Positions 11,768 through 22,348 of a stretch of 64,000 nucleotides of DNA are shown in pieces. Origin of the DNA: Cochliopodium minus. Taxonomy: Eukaryota > Discosea > Himatismenida > Cochliopodiidae. The position numbers were made by a program, and so were the translations under genes. Each line of letters starts with the position of its first letter. The first letter of the stretch is position 1. Location of the stretch: assembly GCA_024220525.1 (NCBI GenBank), contig JAMYWO010000096.1, forward strand, positions 1-64,000, given 5' to 3'. Below the pieces are notes generated by a model. That model worked only from the letters and a program-made list of their open reading frames with translations, ran no database searches and was not told the origin of the DNA.

Positions 11768-13713
11768 ATGTGGAGCAAAATTATCCTTATTTCAATGTTC
11801 TTTATGGCTATTACTTCGATTGAAGTATTGCTTGAAAATGGAACAACAAAACATTATTATACACAACCGTTCTTTGGAAACAAATCACCAATCATTAATG
11901 GAAAGATAATAAGTTATATTGGTTTATTGGGAACAACTGCAAAGGATTTACAGGCATGTGATAAGTGAGAAATTAGAAAAAAATTTATGATTTTTATATT
12001 TTTTTCCTCCACAATAAACAATAAAAAATTTAATATTTTATTTTATGAAAGAGCTAATCCCGAAGCATTTTTGAATCAATCTATTGCAGTTCTTGCTCCA
12101 TTTGGTAAATTATATATTTAATTATCCAACGATTTAAATTAAATCCCCTCTCTTTTTTAATTTTTTACCTTAGGTGGATGCTCATTTGAAAGACATATAG
12201 AGGTAAGAAATGAATTGGGGTATTATATTTGAATTGATTGCTTTATTTTACTCAATAGGTTGCACAGTAAGAAAATTTTGTTTTTACAAGAAATTTTTGC
12301 CAAATTATTCTTCCTCTCAATTAGAAATGCAGGAGCAGTTGCTGTGATAATCATCGCAGATCCAACATGGAAGTAAAATATCTTCTTTTCATTTCATAAA
12401 TTTTTGAATAATTGTTTCTCTTTTTTTTCAATAGAAATTGTAGGACAACAGATCTTTATGATAAAAACAATAATATACCTGCTGTTTGTATTTCAGGAGC
12501 TGATTTTACAGATTTGATCAAAATTATAATTGCGAATGGTAGCAAAATCTTTTCCACAACATATTAACCTGATTTAATTCATTTCAACCAAATTAATTGA
12601 TCATTCTTCTTTTTTTTTTTCATTTATATAGGAAGCAAAAATCCACCACAGTAAGAAAATCAATTCCTTTTCTTCTAAAATTTTCATTTTTTATTTAATT
12701 ATTTTTATCAAGAGCAACAATAGCAATTTTCAATGCTGATCCTGTTGAATATGAAACAAGATTAAATCACAAATTGATGAATTGGGGAACCATCACTTAT
12801 TTCATTCTCTATGTAATATGCGGGGTGATCTCAGTGATAAGATTGATCCAATTCATAAAAATAGAAGGAAAAACAATAACAGTGCCCAAAGTGTTACTAA
12901 CATTCAACATATTGGGATGTATTTTTAGTGCAATCATTGTTATTGATTTACAAGGATACAGAGGATGGTACGTCACAATGCAATACATGACCACTTATTA
13001 TTTTTGGCTTGGAGCACCCGAGTTGTACCAGTTCATTATATTTTCAGGTTATGTTGCAAATATTCTCGCCAAACTCTCCCAACACAAAAAAATTTTCAAT
13101 CTTCTCAACATTGCTGTAATTGGATTTTTGATGGTAAATTTTTATTTTTAAATTACAAAATGTTTATTTCTAATTTTTTTTATAACAATAGACTCTATTT
13201 GTTGTTTCAAACATTGTTTTTTCTGTTTATGGATACACTTGGAATTTTAACGCACCAGTTGGTAATGCAATTACGATTATCATTGCAGTGATAGAAGGAG
13301 TGACAGGACTTTTCTTTTTATTTTCTTCGATCATCTTGATTACAAGATTGGCAGCTTTCTCGAACATGCATTCAGGAAACAGAGAACAAACAAAGAAAAG
13401 ATACTTGTTTCTATCAGTAATGTTAATCTTTGCTTTTCTCCTCGTAAGCATGGGATTTGCAATCACAATAGCGATCACTTCCAAGAAGATTAACAATAAT
13501 ATTGAAACTTTTATGGCTATTTATTTTGTTTTAAACATCAATATTGTTTGCTGGTATGTGGTCATGTTGGTTGTTTTCAATCCCAGAGATCATTCTAAGA
13601 AATCTAGTGGAAGCACCTTTAATTTGAAGAAAAGTGATGAAATGAACAAAAGTTTCAACTCCAATGAGGCAAAAGACAGTTCAATCAATAGGAGTTTTGT
13701 TGAAATGAATTGA
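11768..13713 (+). CDS. PA domain-7TM receptor-like protein, copy 5 (most divergent membrane half)
   Basis: Complete. The N-terminal exon is nearly identical to copy 4, with APP changed to ANPEAFLNQS in the next exon. The 8-nt exon is 12259-12266. The membrane half diverges most from the others (ITYFILYVICGVISVIRLI, LYQFIIFSGYVANILAKLSQ, AAFSNMHSGNREQTKKR) and the tail is longer and rewritten (FNLKKSDEMNKSFNSNEAKD) but still ends SFVEMN. Two intron differences: the intron between NVLG and CIF present in copies 1-4 is absent here, while the helix-4 intron (about 13133-13191) is present. This copy probably anchors the older end of the array. Confidence 0.86.
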
Positions 13714-13801
13714 TTATAAAAACTGAAATCATTCTCGATTATTTTTCCTAAAGTTTTTATTTAACTAAATTTTTTGATTTAAATGTTTCAAAATTTCTTT
13801 T

Positions 13802-14862
13802 TCATTCAAAATCAATGTAAGGAATTGACAAATTACAAAAGTGAGAGATAATCATATTTACAATGGGTTTTGGAAGAGTGAAAATATGAGATTTCTTTTT
13901 CAAAATACTGAAACAAATAACAAATGTTGAAACTTGTCTTTGATAAGCGTAGGGGAAAATGTGATGCCTGCTTTGGTTCCAAAGAGTTCCCTTTTGGTAA
14001 TCCAACAACATATCATAATTTTGTTTATTGTCTTTATTATATTGTTGAAAATTGTTTTTCACAGTTTGCATGTTTCCATTCCCGTCACTCCACTGGTCAA
14101 AAAAAAAAAGAAATTAGAGAAATAAAAACAATATGAAAAAAGAATAAATAAAAAGAAATTTTACACCACGATTGAAATAAGGATCAGCACCATAGTACAA
14201 TAAAGAAGGGATTATTTTGTACCCTTTTTCCTGAGAAAAAGCCAAAAGCATACAAGAAGAATTATGGTCGTTTTGGAGATTGGGGTTTGCTTTGTATTCG
14301 AGAAGCAAATTGAGCCAATCATAGTGATTGGAAAGATCATACATCTCTTCTTTGTAGCATACAACATGAAGGCACGTATCATCTCCACAATAATCTCCTT
14401 CAACCATATTTACGTCTTCTCCGTTTTCCAAGTGCATTTTCATTGTTTCTATGTTTTGATGCTCCAATGCTACGTGGAGGATTGTTGAGTATCCCTTTAA
14501 ACTTATTCCTTTGATTACTTTATATTTCGAATAGATTTCTCTTATTTTCTCTGTTTCATTATTCAAGCATGCTTCAACAAACTAAACGGATATTAAATTA
14601 TTTAAATAACTCAAAAATGAAAAAAAAAATTTTACTTTATCATAAATTGGATCACACTTTTTCATTTCTATCTTTTCTTTGGATTCCTTGAATTTCATAA
14701 TATTTTATCAGATTTATTTTCAAAATAGAATACCTCTCTGATGAGATTCCATTCATTCTTGATTTCAATTTCAATTTCTTTATATCTATTCTTTGCAACA
14801 ACATTCCTTTTCTTTCTATCTTTTGAATTATTCGTTGATACTTTTTTCCATTGTTTAGACAT
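13802..14862 (-). CDS. Ankyrin-type protein with shared C-terminal module, paralogue A
   Basis: Four predicted exons on the minus strand: start at 14862 (MSKQWKKVSTNNSKDRKKRN, basic N terminus), a short exon ESKEKIEMKKCDPIYDK, a central exon from FVEACLNNETEKI ending at 14165, and a last exon 14092-13802. The central part has ankyrin-like units (YSTILHVALEHQNIETMKMH; LLLEYKANPNLQND; IIPSLLYYGADPYFN). The last exon opens WSDGNGN and holds LWNQSRHHIFPYAYQRQ, then LPKPIVNMIISHFCNLSIP, resembling the end of F-box-like or PRANC modules. First of three tandem paralogues (A-C). Role unknown; an adaptor for protein turnover is a guess from the C-terminal module. Confidence 0.8.
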
Positions 14863-15057
14863 TCAATTTTATTTTTATTTTTATTTTTATTTTTTTTTAA
14901 AGATTATTTATTAAACTTTAATAAATTGTTTTAGAAATTCACAAAAAATATTAATATTTAAAAATGAGACTTGTTTTGGATGATAGGTGGGTTGATTCTC
15001 TTCAGTTTCGACATTTTAATTTGAAATTAATAATCAAAAGTTCAAATAATTTCTTTT

Positions 15058-16301
15058 TCATTCAAAATCAATGTAAGGAATTGACAAATTACAAAAGTGA
15101 GAGATAATCATATTTACAATGGGTTTTGGAAGAGTGAAAATATGAGATTTCTTTTTCAAAATACTGAAACAAATAACAAATGTTGAAACTTGTCTTTGAT
15201 AAGCGTAGGGGAAAATGTGATGGATGCTTTGGTTCCAAAGAGTTCCCTTTTGGTAATCCAGCAACAACTCATAACTTTCAAATGTTTTATGCTCTTCGAC
15301 AAATCCTTTCACTGTATGTTTTTTCCCATTTCTATCAGTAGACTAATTTAAAAAAAGAAATTTAAAAAAGAAATTTAAAAAAAGAAATTTAAAAATTTGA
15401 AAAATTTTTAAAAAATTAATTGAGAAAATAAGAAATAGATAGTTTTTTTCAAAGAGTAAGCAAACAAAAAAAAAATGTAAAAGAAAAAATAAGAAAAAAA
15501 GTTACACCACCATTGAAATAAGGATAAGCACCATAGTACAATAAAGAAGGGATTATTTTGGAGCCCTTTTCTTTTGTGAAAGCAAACAACATACAAGTAG
15601 ATCCATATTCGTTTTCGAGATCTAGATCTGCCTTGGATTCGAGAAGCAAATTGAGCCAATCAAAGTAATTAGGCATGTCCAATAATTCTTCTTTACAACA
15701 CAAAAAATGAAGGCACGTATCATCTCCACAATAATCTCCTTCAACCATGTTTACGTCTTCTCCGTTTTCCAAGTGCATTTTCATTGTTTCTATGTTTTGA
15801 TGCTCCAATGCTACGTGGAGGGTTGAGTATCCGTTTAATTCAATTCCTTTGATTACTTTATATTTCGAATAGATTTCTCTTATTTTCTCTGTTTCATTAT
15901 TCAAGCATGCTTCAACAAACTAAACGGATATTAAATTATTTAAATAACTCAAAAATCAAATAAAAAAATTTTACTTGATCATAAATTTCATCATACTTTT
16001 TCATTTCTATCTTTTCTTTGGATTCCTTACATTTCAAATTATTAATAATTTTTTCTCGACCATTTTATATTACCGATAAATTACTTGAATTATCTTTAAT
16101 CTTCACTTCAATGTTTTGGATTTCAATATTCCCATTTATTCTAGGGATGTCTTTTTGATTGGTTTGTTGAGGAATCTCAGATAAAGGTATTTTAAATTCA
16201 TTTTTTCCTTCAATTTCTTTATATCTATTCTTTGCAACAACATTCCTTTTCTTTCTATCTTTTGAATTATTCGTTGATACTTTTTTCCATTGTTTAGACA
16301 T
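15058..16301 (-). CDS. Ankyrin-type protein with shared C-terminal module, paralogue B
   Basis: Same exon plan as paralogue A: start at 16301 with the same MSKQWKKVSTNNSKDRKKRN opening but a longer basic N-terminal exon (KIPLSEIPQQTNQKDIPRIN), then ESKEKIEMKKYDEIYDQ, an ankyrin-like exon (FVEACLNNETEKIREIYSKY) and the C-terminal exon with LWNQSIHHIFPYAYQRQ and LPKPIVNMIISHFCNLS. The last exon starts STDRNGK where A and C have W-S/R-DGNGN. Its 3' 173 bases (15050-15222) are identical to those of paralogue A (13794-13966), so the pair is very recently duplicated or homogenised. Confidence 0.8.
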
Positions 16302-16423
16302 TCTTCAATTTTATTTTTATTTTTTATTTTTATTTTTATTTTTTTTAAATGATTAAGAATAAATAAATTAGATCTAAAAAAAGCTTGGTTTTCAAATTTG
16401 TGAATTAATTTGAGCTTGATTGT

Positions 16424-17794
16424 TTATTCAAAATCAATGAGTGGAAGAGACAAATTGCTTAAATAAGATACAATCAAAATTAGAATGGGCTTAGGAAAAG
16501 AAATGGATCTGTTCTTTCTTTTTTTTAGGATACGAGCACAAATCAAAAAAGTTGAAACTTGTTTTTGAAAAATGTAAGGAAAGAGAAGATGTCTGGTTTG
16601 GTTCCAAAGAGTTCCGTCTCGATAATCTAACAATAAATTATAATTATCTTCTCTCTTATTTATAATGGCGTCTTCTTTAACAGTTGGTTGGTTTCCATTA
16701 CCGTCTCTCCACTAAAATAAATTTTTTAAAAAAAGAAAAAGAATTTGATGGAAATGAGAAATTTGTTTTGAGAATTAGAATCATATTAAACTTGTTTTTA
16801 GTTTGTCAGGAAATGTGGGAAAAATTAAATTAAAAGTTGTGAAAAATAGAATTTAAAAGAAATTTAGTTACACCACGTTTGAAATGGGGATCAGCACCAT
16901 AAAACAATAAAGAGATGATAGCTTTATACCCTTTTTCCTTTGAAAAAGCCAAGAGCATACAAGACGATCCATGATCATTGGTACAATTTGGATCGGCTTT
17001 GCTTTCGAGTAGCAAATTGAGATAATCAAAATAATTAGGATCATCCAAAAGATCATCATTGTAACAACAGAGATGAAGACAAGTATCATCACCATTATAA
17101 TATTCTATAATGTCCACATCTTCTCCGTTTTCCAAGTGTAGTTTCATTGCTTCTATGTTTCTGTGTTTCAATGCTTCGTGGAGTGTTGTTGAGTAACCTT
17201 TCGGTTTGAATCCTTTTATTTCATATTTTGAATAAATTTCTTTCATTTTGTCCAAATCATTTTTCTCACATGCTTCAATAAACTTTATGTTTTTAAAAAA
17301 AGATTATAATTTAAAAAAATTTTTTCTTTTTGAGTGATTTTGGATTTACTTCTCCATAAATTGGATCATCTCTTTTCAAAGGTATTTTGTATTTCTTCAA
17401 TTTTTCTATTTGATTTTTAATCTTTGATGAAAGGAGATTTTTTAATAAGAAAGGATATTATTTTTAAAATCCTTACTTCAGATTGATTGGGTTTCACAAG
17501 TTCAGATTCTTCCACATTATCCTTATCTTTTTTATTTTCAAACGTTATATTCCATACTGTTCGAAATGGAGCTCCATTTTTTTGATCTGGAATTCTATTT
17601 TCTTTCATTTTTTTATCATTTCTTCTTACAACTGTGATTTTTGGTTTGTTTTGTTTGGGAAGCTTGGATATAGGTATTTTAAATTCATTTTTTTCTTCAA
17701 TATCTAATTCTTTATATCTATTCTTTGCGGCAACATTCCTTTTCTTTCTATCTTTTGAATCATTTGTTGAAACTTTTTTCCATTGTTTAGACAT
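16424..17794 (-). CDS. Ankyrin-type protein with shared C-terminal module, paralogue C
   Basis: Start at 17794 (MSKQWKKVSTNDSKDRKKRN). The first exon is longer than in A and B, adding a lysine-rich stretch to VKPNQSE. Next come IKNQIEKLKKYKIPLKRDDP, an ankyrin-like exon (FIEACEKNDLDKMKEIYSKY, LHEALKHRNIEAMKLHLENG, LLFYGADPHFKRG), and a last exon starting WRDGNGNQPTVKED and containing LWNQTRHLLFPYIFQKQ and FPKPILILIVSYLSNLSLP. Clearly homologous throughout to A and B but more diverged, so it is the older sister of the trio. Function unknown. Confidence 0.8.
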
Positions 17795-17907
17795 TATTCA
17801 ATTTTTTTTTTATTTTATTTTTCATTTTAAATTCGTGGATTTGTTCACTTAAATAATCTTAAATTAAGAATTCTATTTAAAAAAAGGGTTAAAAAAGTGA
17901 TAAAATT

Positions 17908-20900
17908 TTAATTCCCATGATTGTTTTGGTTAAAAGAAGGGAGTGAGGAAGTCCGACTCATTTCAGATTCACTGTCAAGAAAAGAAAGGTTGAGCAAAGG
18001 TTTTTTAGGTTCTTTCTTGGGAAAAGAATCATTAAAATTTATTTTGTCACCACTCGTTAGTTTTGAAGTATCTTCTTTTATGATTTTTTTGTTTGTAGAA
18101 GAAGGGAAAGAATATTGATGGTTTATCAAGGGAGTGATATCACTAACAGATCTTTCATTAAAACTGAACAAAAGTCGGGAATCTTGGCTGTTTTGGCTGC
18201 TTCCGGTGTCAATAAAGTTACAAGGCGCAATGTTAGTGCTATTAGTGTTGTTATTGTTTGTGTTGTTGTTATTTCCCCCATCTAAATTTACACTTTCAAA
18301 CAAAAATTCGTATTCGTCCACAAGAGCAGTAGAAGAATCTTTTTCCAAAGACTGAGTAGGACTATCTTCACTTTGTTCATTAATATTATTGTAATTTTTT
18401 GTATTAGCATTAATGTTATTATTTGTATTTGTGCTATTATTTAAGTTATTTGTATTATTATTAGCATTATTATTGTTATTATTTGTATTATTTGTGTTAT
18501 TTGTGTTATTAGGATGAGTGTTGGTGTTGTTGGGGTAAGTGTTGTGGAGGGGAATCTGGCTGATGTCGTTGAATACTTCATTGTCCTCTTTGATTGTGAC
18601 TAAAAGCTGTTTGATGAGACTCTGATCACTGATCTCCTTTTCAAAGTCCATATCATTTCCACCTTTATAAAAACGAAAATAAAATTAAAAATTTATAAAA
18701 AACGAAAATAAAATTAAAAATTAGTATTAAAATAAAGATAAAATTAAAATTAAAAATTAAAAATTAAAAATAAAGTTAAAAATAAAATTAAAAATTAAAA
18801 ATAAAACTAGTGATTAAACTTACTCATATTCTTTTGTAAAATTTTGACTTTTTTTTCGATTGTACTCCATAATTTTCCGTCCAATGTGTCCTTTGCTACC
18901 ATGTATTGGATACGAGTGGGGCGGGTCTGTCCAATTCTATGAACACGATCCTCGCACTGCAATATGGCACTGGGATGCCAAAATATTTCTGCGAAAATGA
19001 CCATAGATGCACTCGTAAGATTAATTCCCACTCCACAAGCTTTGATAGCAAGTAATCCTTTTATAAAAAAAAATTTTTGAAACTTGAAACCAAATGAAAT
19101 TAATATTAAACTAAAAATAAAAAAAAATATGGAAAATAAAATATAATGAATAAATAAAATAAATTTAAATTTAAAATAAAAAAATTAACATAAAATAAAT
19201 GATAAAAATAAAATAAAAAATTAAAATGAAAATTAAAATAAATGATAAAAACTTTACCCACTCTAATGTCTGGAGAACTTTGGAACAAGTTGACCAATTC
19301 GTTTCTGTTTTTAACATGACCGTCCATCCTCATGTATTTGACATTCATTCTTTTTATCCCCTTTTCGAGTTTGTCCAGAACAACTTGGTGATGTGCGAAA
19401 ATGATCACCTTTTCGTCTTGTTTGAGAAAGTTGACGTACTCTCCTTTCAAAAGCTTTTCCAAGTAACATAAAACTGCAGGAACCTAAAAATAAAAATTTA
19501 ATAAGATGAAAACATTTTAAAAAAAATAAAATTAAAAAATTTTATAAAAATAAAAATCAATATTCAAAAAAATTAATTAAAATAAAATAAAAATTCATTA
19601 AAATTTTAAAATATCAAAAAATAATAAAAAAATAAAAAATACATTAAAAAATAATAAAAAAATAAAAAAATTTAAAATAAAACAATAATTTTTGAACCTT
19701 TATCAAACCTGTCTTCAAAAAAAGCTCAGTGAAAATAGTCAACTGATTGTGATTGGACAACTTGACCATGTCCTTGGTAACAGAAGGGTCATTATAAACG
19801 TTCTTGATGGACCTTCGAATCTCATAAAAAAGCGAGCGGGCTTTCTCCTTGTTCCTCGTGTCGACTTTAAAAACAATTTTTTCTCGGATTTTTTTGGGTA
19901 AGTCCATAACATCTGTTTTGAGCCTTCTGATCATTATCGAGTTGGTGAGGAGGTTAAGTTCCTCTGAGTTGCTGGCTCCTCCGTATCTCCATTCGTAGAT
20001 GTTCTTTTTTCCGTCGCAGTAGCGCACTCCGAAGTCGTGTCTGTCTCTGAACAGGTTTGGTCTGAGACAACTTAATTGGAAGAACAATTCTTTTGGGAAA
20101 AAAGAAATTAATAATTTAACAAATAAAAGTAAAACATTAATAATAAAAAATAAAAAATGATAAAAAAAAATAATGAAATATAATAATTAAACAAAAAAAT
20201 AAAAAATAAAACATTAAAGAAAAAAAAAAATAAAAAATCTTAAAAATAATATTAAATAATAAAAAATGAAATTAATGATAAAAAAAAATAATGAAATATA
20301 AAAAATATATATAGTGTTAAAAATAATATATTCAAAAAAAAATAAATAAAACATGAATAATTGAGATAAAATGATGAAGAATTTTTAATTTTTTTTTACC
20401 AATAGGTTTATTGGTTGCGGGAGTTCCGGACAACAAAAAAGATCTCTTCGACTTCTTGACAATCTCCACAACATTTTCAGTCAAGCCAACATCGTTCTTT
20501 ATTTGATGAGATTCATCAAAGATGACCGTGTTGAAGTTGTATTGGTAGAGTTCATCGAACTTTTTGTTGACGAGGGTGGCTGATATGATGGTGATCATGG
20601 ATTCGACGGGTGTATTTCCATTTTGGATGATTTTTACTTTGTGTCCCTTGTAGTAGTCTTTTGGTATGTATTTTTCTATTTGCTAAAGGAAAATCAAAAA
20701 TAAAAATAAAAATAAAAATAAAAATAAAAATAAAAATAAAAATAAAAATAAAAATAAATTGAAAATGAAACCGAATTAAGTTAAATTAAAAAAAATCTTT
20801 GTTTAAATATTCTTTTACTTCTTTCCACTGATCTTTCAAGGAAGAAGGACAAATGACTAGAAGTGGCCAATCATCTTTATAGTAAGTAGCAAGAGCAATA

Positions 20901-22335
20901 GATTGAATGGTCTTTCCCAATCCCATTTCGTCAGCTATCAAGATCTTTCCTTTGTTTTTAATTCCAAAAAAAAGACTTTCCCTCTGAAATGGCAAAAGCA
21001 TTTCCATAAGCTGAGTGGGTATGTTGCTTGTGTCTATCACTGTGTCATCCTCCTCTTTGTTGAGTTCATTTGTACAAAAGGAAATGACAGGAAGAGGAAT
21101 CTCGACAAAATTGACTTTAAAATTATCACAGAAAAATAAATAAAAAATGAATAAAATTATAAAAAATGGTAAAAATAATTACAAAAAAAATATAATATAA
21201 TTAAAAAATATTAAAATCATAAAAATGGAAAACAAAAAATGATAAAAAATAATTAAAAAGAAAAATAAAAAATAAAAAAATGGTAAAAATAATTACAAAA
21301 AAAATATAATATAATTAAAAAATATTAAAATATAAGTAAAAAGTATTAAAAAAAAAAATCAGAAAAATTTATAAATTATAAAAATTAAAAAAAATTAATA
21401 AATTAAATAAATTAAAAAAATATTAAAATAATAAAAATTTTTGAAAAAAATAAAAATTAAAAAAAATTATTATTTTTTTTTTACCCAAAGCATATCTTAA
21501 AATACGTGCTACTTCTTCGTAATCTTTTGTGTGAAAAGAATATTCTTTAGTTTCATTATTATATTTCATTCCGGGGATGTTTCTAAAAACTTCGCTTATC
21601 TCTTTGTTTGCGATTTTTCCCGTAACGAACTTGTCAAGCGAAAGTAGTTTTAGTTGGACCTTTTTGCTATTTATTTTTTTGAGTCTCTTCACTCCCTTTG
21701 GGATTTCTTTTCAAAAAAAAAAATTATTTTTTAGTTTTTAGGTTTTTATTTTTATTTAAATTTTTTACTTTAATTTTTAATTCTTATTTGATGTTTTTTA
21801 TTTTTTTATTACCTTTACTAGGAGTTAAAACAGAAGGAAGATTAGTGTTATTGAGATTGCTGTTGCTTGTTGGACTATTAAGAGAATTATTCACAACAAT
21901 GGAAATTTCGTTTTCTTGAAGATTGATATTGATTGGAGAAGAACCAGAAATACTGTTTATGTTGGAGTTGGATCTTACTGGGGTGTTAGGAAGAGGATCT
22001 TGAAGATTTATATTGATTGGAGAAGAACTAGAAATACTGTTTATGTTGGATTTGGATCTTGTTGGAGTGTTAGGAATTGAATCTCTTTTTTTGAAAGAAG
22101 ATTCGAGGAGATCGCTTTTGGAATCCACCAAATGAACATTGGGAACAATTGGAGATTCGCTGTTGTTATTCTTTTCGGAAGAAGGAGGGCTGACTTTTAT
22201 GGGAGTGGTGTTAAAGTCATTTTGAGAAGAAGAACTGAAAGAGGAAGGACAAGACGAAAAATGATTGAAAGAAAAAGAGTTGGGAAGAGAAGAAGAATCA
22301 TCATTCTTATCTACACTCGTACTTGTCCTCTTCAA
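17908..22335 (-). CDS. SMARCAL1: HARP-domain SNF2 annealing helicase (SMARCAL1 type), main body
   Basis: Predicted exons on the minus strand encode, in order, a Ser/Asn-rich region with a repeated SSPININLQ segment, a HARP domain (VQLKLLSLDKF..VTGKI, IPGMKYNNETKEYSF), SNF2 motif I DEMGLGKTIQS, motif II FDESHQIKN, motif III LLSGTPATNKP, a SMARCAL1-like linker (RPNLFRDRHDFGVRYCDGKK, IMIRRLKTDVMDLP), then KVIIFAHHQVVLDKLEKG, the motif V region (MGINLTSASMVIFAEIFWHP) and motif VI QCEDRVHRIGQTRP. A last exon adds an Asn/Thr-rich tail. Enzymes of this type rewind RPA-coated DNA and remodel stalled forks. No in-frame ATG exists before the HARP exon, so this body probably continues from the PBZ-finger frame at 22349-23419. 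Splicing joins such as WKE | QIEKYIP are phase-consistent. Confidence 0.88.
20695..20757. repeat. TAAAAA microsatellite
   Basis: About nine uninterrupted AAAAAT units lie in an intron of the SMARCAL1-type gene. Pure hexanucleotide repeat with no coding content. Confidence 0.85.
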
Positions 22336-22348
22336 AGAAGTATTTTTG

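Noticed and set aside
16868-17852. Several hydrophobic open frames overlapping the ankyrin paralogues on both strands
   Set aside because: They are shadows in other frames of the ankyrin exons and basic N-terminal exons, without homology or splice support.
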